The position numbers and the translations under genes were made by a program. Under the pieces are notes generated by a model that saw only the letters and a list, made by a program, of their open reading frames with translations, was not told where the DNA came from and did no database searches. A DNA stretch of 64,000 bases, from positions 3,735,001 to 3,799,000 of the forward strand of contig CANXME010000213.1 of NCBI GenBank assembly GCA_948144175.1, read 5' to 3'. The DNA is from Closterium sp. NIES-65 (lineage: Eukaryota; Streptophyta; Zygnematophyceae; Desmidiales; Closteriaceae). Below, piece by piece: positions 35,373 through 46,826 of the stretch. The stretch's first letter is position 1; each line of letters opens with the position of its first letter.

Positions 35373-38300
35373 CGCACGTGTGTGTGCGTGCGGGTTCGTT
35401 TCTGCACGGGCTGCGCTCGTTCCCCCATCCTCCCCGTCCCTTACCAGATCGCGGGGCTGAGCTTTGGCGACTACTTCAACGCGCAGTACGTGAAGCTGTA
35501 CGGCATATTCATCACGCAGCTACAGGTCATGCTGCCGCCAGCCACCAACATTCCAGAGGCCTATGCCAACGGCAGCGACGAGGAGCAGGTGAGAAACTTT
35601 CACTCTTCCTTGACTTGACAGCACGGGTTCTCTCTCCCACCCCTAGACAGGTTGCATGCTCCTTGCCTGTTTTTCTGCTCTGCTGCTACTGCCGCTCGCC
35701 TTCCTTCCTTCCTTCCTTCCTTCCTTCCTCCCACTCGTGGGTGATGGTTTTTGTTTCATGCGAGCTGGAAGTGGAGGCAGCATTGCTGTGCTGCTGTGCC
35801 TCCGTTGAGTAAATAATAGCTCCCGCATATGTGTCATTTGTGTTGTGTGCTGGCGTGTATGTACGCGTTTGTGAATGTGTTTTGTACTTGTCATGTGTTG
35901 CACCTGCTGTGTTGCAGGCTTTCATTCAGAATCTGGCTCTGTTCTTTGCGGCATTCTTCAAGGTACGGGTTGTCTCATTCACTATTTCCAAGCGTGCATC
36001 TCAAGTCTCGCCTCGCCTCTCTTATTGCTCCTCGTCTTACATCTCTTTTTTCTCCCAATTCGTCTCTTCCATGCAGCTGTACTGCACCTTTCTTCGTTGT
36101 CACTCCCGCTCCCCCTCCCCATCCTGCTCCTCCTCTCTCTCCTCCCTGCCAATCTGGGAAACGCACAAAGAATGTGCCCCCTGACAAGCCGCTTTCTCAT
36201 ACCCAGTTGTTCCCCTTGCTCTCCCCCATCCTCCTCCCCTGTTGTCCTCCCCCCCGCAGTCGCACATAGGTGTGTTGGAGAACAGTGAGAACGAGGCGGC
36301 GCTCATCCTGGGTCTGGACTACCTGATCGGCATCTCCTACGTGGATGATAACGAGATCTTCAAGGTGTGCCTCGACTACTGGAACACACTCGTCTGCAAC
36401 CTCTTCCAGTCTGAGTGTAACATGGAAGCCCCCTCCGCCCCAGCTGCTCCGTTAGGGCTGCATGTAGGGCTGGGCCCGGGGATGGCTGGAGCAGCAGGAG
36501 CAGGAGGGCGGGGGGGCATGGCGGCGGATGGCGCGGTGGGGGGAGCGGCAGGGGCGGGCGCAGGGGGGTTGTCAGTGGCGGCGGTGTCGCAGCGGAAGCA
36601 GCTGTTTGCGGTGCCGCTGAGCAAGCTGCGGCTGCTGATGGTGAGCCGTATGGCCAAGCCCGAGGAGGTGCTGATTGTGGAGGACGAGAACGGGAACATT
36701 GTGAGGGAGACCATGAAGGACAACGACGTGCTTGTTCAGTACAAGATCATGCGTGAGACGCTGATCTACCTGAGCCACCTGGACCACGAGGACACGGAGC
36801 AGCAGATGCTGAAGAAGCTGGCGAAGCAGCTCAACTGGGAGGAGTGGTCGTGGAACAACCTCAACACGCTGTGCTGGGCGATAGGGTCGATTTCGGGGTC
36901 CATGGTGGAGGACCAGGAGAATAGGTTCCTGGTCACGGTGATCCGGGACTTGCTGAACCTGTGTGAGATCACGCGCGGCAAGGACAACAAGGCCGTCATT
37001 GCCAGTAACATCATGTGCGTGCCTCTGCCTCTGCCTCTGCCTCTGCCTGTGCCTGCCGCTATGCCCTCGCCTGCTTGCGCTTGTTTCAATATCGTGAAAT
37101 CACGCGCGGTAAGGACAACAAGGCCGTCATTGCCAGTAACATGATGTGCGTGCGCGCGCGCCTGTTTATGTGCCTTTGATTCGCCTGCTTGCTTACTTGC
37201 GCCCGTCTCGTACAGTCCAACACCATCGTCGTGGCTCTCCCTCTCTCTCCCCCTCTCCCCCTCGCCACCTGAATATGTCCTTTCTCCCGTGTCTCACTCA
37301 CCTTCTCGCATGCCGCCTCCATCTGCCCTTCCTTCCTTCCCTCTCTTCCCCTTCACCCCCTGTCCCCGCGCCCCCTTCCCCGCCAGGTACGTGGTGGGGC
37401 AGTACCCTCGGTTCCTGCGCGCGCACTGGAAGTTTCTCAAGACGGTGGTGAACAAGCTGTTTGAGTTCATGCACGAGACGCACCCGGGCGTGCAGGACAT
37501 GGCGTGCGACACCTTCCTCAAGATCGTGCAGAAGTGCCGCCGCAAGTTCGTCATCATGCAGGTGCGCTGCACGGGCTGTCACCCTAAACCCTGAACCATA
37601 TTTTCTGAAATCCCTCAGTAAGCTGCTGACAGCTGAGCTGGTTGGTTGGTGCGTGTGCAGGTCGGGGAGTCGGAGCCCTTTGTGGCGGAGCTGCTGCGAG
37701 GGCTGGCCACGACAATCCTGGACCTGCAGCCGCACCAGATCCACACCTTCTACGAGGCTGTACGTCCCGCTTTGCTCTCCCCAGATCTTTGCCGGCTTCC
37801 TTGCTTGCCCCCTTTCCAGGCGCCTGCTCTCCGCCGTGCAATGTAACCTGTGCTCTGGCTTGCCTGCCATATACCCTGCACCTTTCAAATGGTTACCCTC
37901 CTCTCCCTTGCCTGCCCTGTGTGGGTTGCCTCTCGTGTGTGGCACCAGGTGGGGTACATGATCCAGGCGGAGGGCGATGCGCAGCGGCGAGAGGAGTACC
38001 TGGAGAAGCTCATGCAGCTGCCCAACTCGGTATGCTTCCCTTTCCTCTTTGCCGTTTCACAGTTCACCATGCCTTGGATCGTCCAGACTGTGCTTTGCGT
38101 CCGCTTTCTGTTACGTGCATTCATCGTGGCAGTACTGTTGCATCCCTTTCCCGCCCAAACCCATCCCACCCACCCTCCCACTTTTTTCTACATTTGCTAC
38201 TTTTTGTCTCCTTCGTCCTTGCTTCCAGCCGCCCCTGCCTCTGCTCACGTCCAACCCACCCTTCCCCACTGTCTTCTCCTCTGCGCCTCACGCTCACCTC

Positions 38301-41300
38301 TCCCTACCACGCATCCCTCCCCCACCCGCCTGTGTTTGTGCCTGTGCCCGTGCCTGTGTGCCCATGCACCAGAGGTGGGTGGAGATAATAGGGCAGGCGG
38401 CGCAGAGTGTGGACGTGTTGAAGCAGCCGGAGGTCATCCGCTCCATCCTCAACATCCTGCAGACCAACACCGCCGTCGCCAGCTCCCTCGGCCAGCCCTT
38501 CCTCTCGCAGATCCGCCTCATCTTCCTCAACATGCTCAACGTCTACAGGTCCGCTCCCTCCCTCTCACCTGCTTCCCCTTGCCCCTCCTCCCACTGTCGC
38601 TGTCACCCCCTCAACCCCCCCTTCGCCCCTCTTTACTTCTCTATTCTTATCACCTTCCCCCTCCCCTCGCCCCCCCCCTCCCCACCCCATGCATTTTTTC
38701 TGACCCGTTCGTTCCCCCGCCCGCCCTCCTTCCCCCTGTTGCCGTTTTTGTGTTAGAGCATGGATGGGCTGGGCTGTTCTCTGAGCACTTGTATGCATTT
38801 CATTACTTTTTGAGTCGACTCAAAAGTCACCTCGCTGTGCTCTGAGCACTTGTATGCAGTCCCACCACTTTTTCTCCTCATTACTTTCCATTCCGCTTCC
38901 CTGGAGTCTCCCAACCTCTTTCCTCTCGTGATTCCTCCTCCTGGCGTCAAACCCTCCCACAACAGGATGTATTCGGAGCTCATTTCAACGCAGATCACAG
39001 AGGGAGGGCCTTACGCGTCTAGGAGCTCCATTGTCAAGCTGCTCAGGTGGGTTCCTGCATCCAGGACGTGCTGACCGACCTGACCATCTGTGCATTGTCT
39101 GTCTCGATCGACTTGCTGTTACGCAGCCCTTGAATGCTGGCTGGCACCATGGTTCTAGACTTCCTGCTTTCCATTGCATGCCAGTCTGGTTGCGCACAAA
39201 CTTGAAAAAAAAAACCCACCTCTACACGCCGGGCAGGCTGGTGACACGCGAGACGCTGTAGGCTGAAGTTGATAGCTAAGTTTGTGGTCAAGGCGCCTTA
39301 CCTATCCACACACGATCTTAAACCCGCCTCGCCTGCACCGACCGACTCCCTCACACCCACCTATATCCCTCCCCACCCCCCCCCAGGTCGGTGAAGCGCG
39401 AGACGCTGAAGCTGATAGAGACGTTTGTGGACAAGGCGGAGGACCTGGAGCTGATTGCCAAGCAGTTTGTGCCCGCCATGCTCGACCCCATCCTCGGCGA
39501 CTATGCCCGCAACGTGCCCGATGCCAGGGAGCCCGAAGTGCTCTCGCTCTTCGCCACCATCGTCAACAAGTAACCTGACTAACCACTCGCCTTGCCTGAT
39601 CCTGCCGCTCGGTTTTACTTGAGTACCATATCCGTATCTCTCTTCTTTCCTTGAGTACCGTCTCCCTCCCCCCTCTTTCCCGCACCCCCCCATCCCCGCC
39701 TTCCTCACCGTCTCTCATGCTCTTCCTTCGCTCTTTATCTGACACACCTTGTTGCCTTTCAACTCTCCTTTTTGTGGGTCTTGAGATTGAAAATGCAGTT
39801 GTGATTCGGTTCTTATTCAGTTGAACCTTTCTTTCTACTCAACCCATAAAGTTTACCACAATGCTGCCTGCCCGTGCCTCCCTGATTCCCTGCCTGTGGT
39901 GCTATGCGGTTTCGTGCGGTGCGGTGAGGCGCGGGTGGGATGGGTTGTGGTGCGGTGTCGTGTGGTGTGGTGCGGTGTGGTGTGGTGCATACCTGCAGGC
40001 TCAAGGGGCAGATGATGGAGGAGGTGCCGCGCATATTTGAGGCGGTGTTTGAGTGCACATTGGACATGATAACCAAGAACTTCGAGGACTACCCCGAGCA
40101 CCGCCTCAAGTTCTTCTCGCTGCTGCGCGCCATTGCCTGCCACTGCTTCCGCTCCCTCTTCACACTCTCGCCCCAGGTCCGCCCGTGCACCATGCACCGT
40201 GCACCATGCACCGTGCACCATGCACCACCTCCTTCTGTAGTTTTCCTTCCATACTCGATTCGTTCTACGTTCTCTTCCGTCTCGTTCCTTCCTTCCCTCC
40301 AACTCGTTCCTCGGTTCCCTCCTTGTTCTGTACCTGCAGCAATTGAAGCTGGTGATGGACAGCATAGTGTGGGCGTTCCGCCACACGGAGCGCAACATCG
40401 CAGAGACAGGCCTCAACCTGCTGCTCGAAATGCTCTCCAACTTCCAGGTCCGTGCCTGTGTGTGCCGCCCTATGCCCATGCATCCTGGGCGGTGCGGTTC
40501 CATGCCTTGTTGTTCAGGTCAGCATCCCCGGCACCTCATACCTTGGTGCAAGAAATTTTCCACAGTGCATTTCCGCTGTTTCTCTGTCCCGCCTCGTTTT
40601 TTAAACTGCCTTCCGCCCCTGTGCCCCTGTGCCCGTGTGCGCATGTGCCCCTGTGCCCTTGTTTTCCGTGTGCCCCTGTGCAACAGAACTCGGAGTTCTG
40701 CAACCAGTTCCACCAGACGTACTTCCTGACCATAGAGCAGGAGATCTTCGCCGTGCTCACAGACACCTTCCACAAGCCCGGCTTCAAGCTGCACACGCTC
40801 ATCCTGCAACACCTCTTCTGCCTCGTGAGTGTCTGTCTGACTGCCTCGCCTACTCACCTACGCATTCTTCTGCCTCATCCTTCACCAATCCAGTGCTCTG
40901 TCCCTTCCCTTATCCAAGCCTGCTCCAGTCAGCTCAGATACCCCTAGAAAGCTCACTTCCCTTTTTCCCTGTACTCACCCACCATCCATCCACTCCCCCA
41001 GGCGGACTCAGGGGTGCTGACCCAGCCGCTGTGGGATGTGGCCACCCTCGGCCCCACAGCCTTCCCATCCAACGCGGCGTTTGTGTGTGACTATACCGTC
41101 AAGCTGCTGTCCACGTCCTTTCCCAACATGACGCCGCAGGAGGTGCGTGCCACTCGCCCGTTGTTCAGGCGCCTCAGAGGTACATGCGTGTCAGTGTCAG
41201 CTTCTCATCCCATGTGCCTTTGCCATGCCTCGCATGGTTAGTCCATACCTTCCTTTGCATACCTTGGGCAGCATGCAGCTGCAGTGTTCCCTTGCCTCCT

Positions 41301-41958
41301 TCCCCTTTCTCCCTTACTATACCTGGTGTTCCCTACACCCCCGCTCCCTTGCTCCTCCCCTCTACCTCGCCTTCTGCTCCTGTCTGTTTCACGTTGTTGC
41401 TGTTTCACCTTTCTTCTCTGTTCTTTCTTCCTCTTTGTGTACTTGTCGGCACGCGGCCTGTGTGTGGTGCGTGGGGCGGCGTGGGGAAGCAGATCACCCA
41501 GTTCGTGAGTGGGCTGATGACAGCCAAGGCGGACACGGCCACATTCAAGAACCACCTGCGCGACTTCCTCGTGCAGTCCAAGGAGTTTTCAGACAAGGTG
41601 TGGGTCTGATAATAATAAGGCTATACAGGCTCCGTGTGGGTTGGATCAGCAGCTCTGTATGGGTTCATTTCCACTGTCTCAGCTGCTAAGCCTGCTAGTG
41701 TGGCTCGGGGATTCAGCGTCCAACTGACCCTCTTTCACTCTACTTCCCTCTTTTTGCTTCCCCCCGTCCGTCTTCTCCTTTCCCTCCCACCCTCGCGCTT
41801 CTCCTTTCTCTTCATCCCGTGGTCACCGTGTGCAGGACAACAAGGAGCTGTATGCGGAGGAGGCAGCGGCGCAGAGGGAGGCAGAGCGGCAGCGCATGCT
41901 GTCCATCCCGGGGCTCATAGCGCCCAACGAGCTGCAGGAGGACATGACTGACGCCTGA
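32011..41958 (+). CDS. XPO1: Exportin-1 (CRM1), 23 exons, complete
   Basis: RanGTP-dependent karyopherin that exports leucine-rich NES cargo through nuclear pores. Exons: 32011-32106, 32625-32741, 33037-33129, 33616-33687, 33969-34076, 34262-34344, 34671-34809, 35098-35166, 35448-35588, 35918-35962, 36260-37014, 37387-37561, 37661-37759, 37949-38029, 38373-38548, 38966-39046, 39387-39569, 39999-40176, 40340-40447, 40687-40824, 41002-41142, 41493-41597, 41836-41958. All are GT-AG and phase-consistent, giving 1,101 residues (plant XPO1 about 1,075). The importin-beta N region (exons 1-3), HEAT repeats and C-terminal [13 protein letters not shown] tail match plant XPO1 from memory. The leptomycin-reactive Cys in [15 protein letters not shown] (codon 36,962-36,964) is kept. 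A Gly/Ala-rich stretch (~36,420-36,590) accounts for the extra length. Confidence 0.96.
33159..33176. repeat. GAGTCGACTC-type palindrome between duplicated XPO1 exon 3 ends
   Basis: TTTTGAGTCGACTTAAAA, one base from a perfect 18-bp palindrome. It separates the real exon 3 end (33,085-33,155) from its copy (33,208-33,277). Confidence 0.8.
33208..33277 (+). repeat. Copy of the XPO1 exon 3 end with donor
   Basis: About 70 bp reading CAACGAGACGGCATCAAGAA ... ATCGTCAAGGTGCGC, matching 33,085-33,155 across the exon 3 end, its donor and the first intron bases (TGTCCTGCAACC against GTTCTGCAACC). Offset 123 bp. It lies in the intron and has no acceptor of its own. Confidence 0.88.
33555..33594 (+). 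repeat. (GT)n microsatellite before XPO1 exon 4
   Basis: An uninterrupted (GT)n run of about 36 bases, 20-25 bases before the exon 4 acceptor TATCAG/TTG. Confidence 0.9.
34213..34260 (+). repeat. (TG)n microsatellite forming the 3' splice-site tract of XPO1 exon 6
   Basis: (TG)n with two GCG interruptions runs directly into the acceptor TGTGCAG/CTG at 34,261. No ordinary pyrimidine tract is present. Confidence 0.9.
35299..35392 (+). repeat. (TG)n microsatellite in XPO1 intron 8
   Basis: GTGTGTGTGTGCATGCGTGT-type alternation, about 90 bases, ending some 55 bases before the exon 9 acceptor. Confidence 0.9.
35697..35729 (+). repeat. (CTTC)n microsatellite in XPO1 intron 9
   Basis: About seven to eight CTTC units in a row. 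Confidence 0.9.
37088..37150 (+). repeat. Copy of the XPO1 exon 11 end with donor
   Basis: GAAATCACGCGCGGTAAGGA ... GCCAGTAACATGATGTGCGTG copies 36,965-37,020 with few changes, including the donor AT/GTGCGT. The copied part stops just after the Cys codon of the NES groove, which reads CGT in the copy. It is intronic, with no acceptor. Confidence 0.88.
38771..38873. repeat. ~40-bp direct repeats around a perfect 18-bp palindrome
   Basis: Left copy 38,771-38,810 and right copy 38,833-38,873 share CTCTGAGCACTTGTATGCA and an ACTTTTT end. Between them TTTTGAGTCGACTCAAAA (38,808-38,825) is a perfect palindrome. It lies in XPO1 intron 15. Confidence 0.88.
39228..39292 (+). repeat. Decayed copy of the XPO1 exon 17 start with acceptor
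   Basis: GGGCAGGCTGGTGACACGCG ... TTTGTGGTCAAGGCG resembles the exon 17 start at 39,385-39,440 (CCAGGTCGGTGAAGCGCGAG ... TTTGTGGACAAGGCG). The copy contains in-frame stops and lies in intron 16. Confidence 0.8.
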
Positions 41959-43228
<1,270 letters not shown>

Positions 43229-43428
43229 AAGTGCTCATGATTTTTTTTAAAGTTATATCTCTGGTCGTAACCAGTTTAAGGGGTATCCATTTCTAGATGA
43301 GCACGTGCTGACCCCTTCTTTGGGCTGGCAGAACACGCCTGCACGGGGGTGGGTTTGATCCCAGCACCTCATCTATCGGAAGTGCGTCTTTCTACTGACT
43401 AGGCCACTTCTGGATATAAGTGCTCATG
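43229..43428 (-). mobile_element. tRNA-derived SINE with 11-bp target duplication
   Basis: Body 43,240-43,417 on the minus strand (about 178 bp). In element direction it starts with a tRNA-like head: A box TGGCCTAGTCAG and B box GGGATCAAACCC about 40 bases later. It ends in a short A-rich tail (TTTAAAAAAAATC). The flanks are perfect 11-bp direct repeats AAGTGCTCATG at 43,229-43,239 and 43,418-43,428. Head, A tail and target duplication together fit a Pol III SINE moved by LINE machinery. No second copy is in the window. Confidence 0.85.
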
Positions 43429-44520
43429 CTACTGATAGCCTGAGAGCGTAAGACATTGTACATGAACAAAGCCCATGACGAGGACCATGTTCGGTGCTCG
43501 CCACTGTATCAACTTTTCCCGCCAACCCAGCTCATCACAATCAGCCTTCCCACGTTTCCGCTGTTGCAAGTGCATGATTTTTTCGTAGGCGAGGAGGCGG
43601 CGAAAGCTTGTGTTACCAGTTGGATGATGCGCGTATGTGGAGAGGGGGTTTCTAGAACCGAAGGCTCAGCGTGCAGAACGTCTTGTATCCTCTTTATCCC
43701 TTGAATATCTGGGGTGACACAAGCACGCATCTACAGCATACCACTCAGTTGCGGTGCTGTGCTCATCTTGTTAGCCACATCAGTGATTTTTATTTCTTTC
43801 CTGGGCCTCTGGTCCCTCACGAAAATGACGTTGCTTCTGAAAAGGGCATGCGTCCACTCAAATGTTTACAGGAGCAGTTAGTTGGAGACATTTTCAGGGC
43901 CAGACCTGGTGGGGAAGTTCTGAAGCTGAAAATGTGGATAATCGCGACCAGCCCTAGGTTCTGTCTCCTTCCTTCCTGTCTCGTGTCACGTCCTTAATCG
44001 CCCTGCAGTTAGTTGGTGGTTCATGTCGCTGCTTTCTTTGGACTCGACTTCCTGTATTTCGACGTTGTAACAGCAAGGCTGTAGACTCCGCCGTACTTAC
44101 CTAACTGATACTTTACGCTGGTGCGCTGTCTATTCGGAGTAAAGTCAAACTTCCACCAGCATCGCCTGGTCAAGCGAAGCACTTGTTTCGTGGTAACGAT
44201 AAGAGTACATACATAGATAGTTTTTCGAGCAAAGGCACCGCGTCTATCGCACGGGCGTAGGAGATAAGGAGCGTTTTTTGTGCTAACTTGATTACAAGGA
44301 CCAGGGTACATTATTCCCATTACGTCTACAAGGACAGTCCAGAATCGCTCCGTAGTGTCGCCTGCCTTATGAGACCCATTACCTAGTTGGCACATAAGCG
44401 TTAGAAACCATTTAAATGCGAGAGTAACCATTCTTCAATGAGCGAGTAACCCTTAGATGCTCGAGCCGTGTACCCTCTCACAGCGCGCCGAGACATTGCG
44501 GGATCAGGACTTGCCGTTGA
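43429..44520. other. Intergenic region without a supported gene
   Basis: Moderate-GC sequence. Open stretches exist (plus 43,790-43,990; minus 44,021-44,431, 136 codons) but have no recognisable domain, and splice context is weak. A small gene cannot be excluded. Confidence 0.35.
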
Positions 44521-44532
44521 GACACCATCACC

Positions 44533-45987
44533 GTGGATGCGTCAAGTGGCGGGCCCTCCCTCGCGGGGGCCCTGCCCGCTGCCTTGGGAACGGCCGCGCT
44601 GGTCCCACCTCTCGTTACTGTCACATCCGCTTCACCCGGCGACGCTGCAACGGACGTGTCAGGTGCTTCGAAGCTGAATCAACACCAGCAACAGGAGCAA
44701 CAGCAGCAGCAGCAGGAGCAGCAGCGACGAGGAGGAGGAGAGCATTCAGATATGATCGACAATGCCGTGTTGTTACCCGACAGCCAGGAGGCAGACCTAT
44801 TGCAACCCAACGACGCGTGTGGTGGTCATGTAGTAACGTCGTCACCCCTGCGCTCCGCAGGGCCGGCGCGCGCGTGTCCGGTGAACGGGATCGCGCTCGG
44901 TGCGGCGGGGGAAGAAGCGGAGAGTGCGCTGGGAGTGGTAGGGGGAGAAGCGGAGATCGCGCGTGGCGGAGGGGACGGCGATGGGGTTGCTATGGGGGAG
45001 AAAGCGCGGGCGGCGGAAGCGACGGGGGACGGAAGCACATTTGCATCAATTGGTGGGGGAGGGGATCCGCAGGGCGGGAAGAATGGAGGCGGAGAGGGAG
45101 GGGAAGGACACGCGGATGGGAAGGGGAATGCTGTCGGAAATTTAGAGGGCACAGTGGACGAGCGGAGAGGGACTCCCGCGGAAGAGGCACTGGGGGAAGG
45201 GAGCAGGGCGGAGGGGGGACAGCCGGTCGGGGGGCAGACGGAAGAGGGGGAAGGGTCATGCAATGCAGAGCAACGAGCGGTGGCGGAGGGGGAATCGGGA
45301 GCTCTTATAAAAGGGGAAGGGATTGGAGACGGAGAGAAGGAGGAGGCGGGGGCGAGAGAGAGTGGAGAAGCGGAGGGATTGTTGGTAGGTGGAGTCACGA
45401 AGGAAGCGTGCGAGAATGGCGAGAGGGGCGAGAGGAAGGTGCGGTGGTTGGATGACGAGGGCCAGACGTTGACCGACGTTCGAGAATTCGAACCCAGGTG
45501 GGTGCTTTTTGCGTTTGCATTGCCTGTCCCTCGTGTGCTTTGCTTCGCATGGTGCTGGTGCTGACAACCTGATGAGTCGCCTAGCAGTCCAGGTGGGTTC
45601 TTCGTGCTGGTGCTATGCATACTGAGCCATTTCTGAGCTGTTGCTTTTCTGGCTGGTTTATTGCAGTCTGGCTCACTGAGTGGAACAGGGTAGGCAAGTG
45701 ATTCTTAACTATTGCATGACTGGTGCTTTTGAAGGTTCAAAATCCTCATTCAAGCCATGTATGGATGCTTCGCGTTGTGGCATGGGATGCGATGGCATGG
45801 ATGGTATGGGATGTGATGATGGGATGGCATGGATGGCATGGATGGCATGGATGGTATGGGATGGCATGGCGTGAAATTGTGTACAATGGTTTTTGTTTGG
45901 GTTCGCTGTTGCAGTGAGTCAAGCAGTGATGATGACGATGAGCATTACAAGGAGAGCAGCCATAAGTGCAGCTGCACCATCCTATAG
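44533..45987 (+). CDS. Acidic protein with KVRW...EFEP motif and CaaX box, two exons
   Basis: Exon 1 ends at 45,497 (CCCAG/GTGGGT) and exon 2 is 45,915-45,987; phase 2 joins cleanly. The open frame begins after a TGA at 44,518, so the true start is uncertain: first in-frame ATG 44,752 (272 residues), a non-ATG start, or an upstream exon. Composition: a Gln-rich patch, a long Gly/Glu/Ala-rich disordered region, then ERKVRWLDDEGQTLTDVREF and EPSESSSDDDDEHYK. KVRW fits the RVxF-like docking pattern of protein phosphatase 1 partners; I recall similar KV(R/S)W...EFEP tails in plant proteins of unknown function. The last residues CSCTIL form a CaaL box, predicting geranylgeranylation with a neighbouring Cys for palmitoylation, hence membrane attachment. 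Function unknown. Confidence 0.7.
45779..45872 (+). repeat. GGCATGGATG minisatellite in the intron of the CaaX gene
   Basis: Ten-base units GGCATGGATG and GGTATGGGAT repeat about nine times, 40 bases before the exon 2 acceptor. Confidence 0.8.
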
Positions 45988-46099
45988 CCCCCTTACTCCG
46001 CCTCTTGAACGAGATGCTTCAAGAGCCGCATGCCTCCCAGGAATACCCGCCCGAGCGTTCCTCCTTTTCTCCCTTCCCTCTCTCCTCCCTCCCCCCTCC

Positions 46100-46201
46100 T
46101 CCCCCCTCCTCCTCCTCCTCCTCCTCCTCCTCCTCCTCCTCCTCCTCCTCCTCCTCCTCCTCCTCCTCCTCCTCCTCCTCCTCCTCCCCCTCCTCCTCTT
46201 C

Positions 46202-46270
<69 letters not shown>
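46100..46270 (+). repeat. (CCT)n followed by (CT)n microsatellites
   Basis: About 100 bases of CCT triplets (46,100-46,200) then about 65 bases of CT dinucleotides (46,203-46,268), downstream of the CaaX gene and probably in its 3' UTR or beyond. Confidence 0.97.
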
Positions 46271-46273
<3 letters not shown>

Positions 46274-46826
46274 TCTCCCCCCCTCTTTCTCCCTTTCTCC
46301 CTCCCTTCCCTCCCTAACCCTAATCATCTTTGCTCATACCTCCTACCATCTCTCTTTGCTCTCTCTTTCACGTACATTTGCGCTCCAAACCCGCCTCTTA
46401 TCAAAGCCTTCAATGCCCCACCCTCTAACCATCACGACACTTGGTTGAATCGACTTTCACCAGCCAAGTCACAGTCATTCATCGCTCGTATACCACCAGC
46501 CAACCATGTGTCCACCCATTGGTTGGCTGGTAGTAATACCGTAGTATCATCATCTTGCCATTGCATTGGCCTGCCCGTGCAGGCTCAATAAGGATTGATT
46601 CAGTTTGTGGTTTAGAGTAGTGCATATGTTTTTAGCTAAGTTCGTGACCTACCGTAGGTCTTTGTGTGCAGTGCTTGCATTGGGCACTGGTTGTTCCTGC
46701 GTTAGTTGCTTACTTTTAGGAGGTGAAATTGCAGTAGCTAGGTAGCATCAGCATTAAATTTTTGCTACCTTCCCCCTTAGTTTACTTTACTTTCATATAC
46801 ATTTTGAAACTACATTGTTTGTAGGT

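Noticed and set aside
37581-37597. CCCTAAACCCT as an interstitial telomere
   Set aside because: Fewer than two units inside an XPO1 intron; CCCTAACCCTAA at 46,313 is likewise too short.
43240-43417. A functional tRNA gene on the minus strand
   Set aside because: A and B boxes are present, but the acceptor and anticodon arms are not convincing, and an A tail plus target duplication point to a SINE.
44021-44431. 136-codon minus ORF as a gene
   Set aside because: No domain, no splice or start context, composition near chance; left as unsupported.
44826-45620. 264-codon minus ORF opposite the CaaX gene
   Set aside because: Shadow of the Gly/Glu-rich plus-strand exon; the plus frame has the spliced, motif-bearing end.
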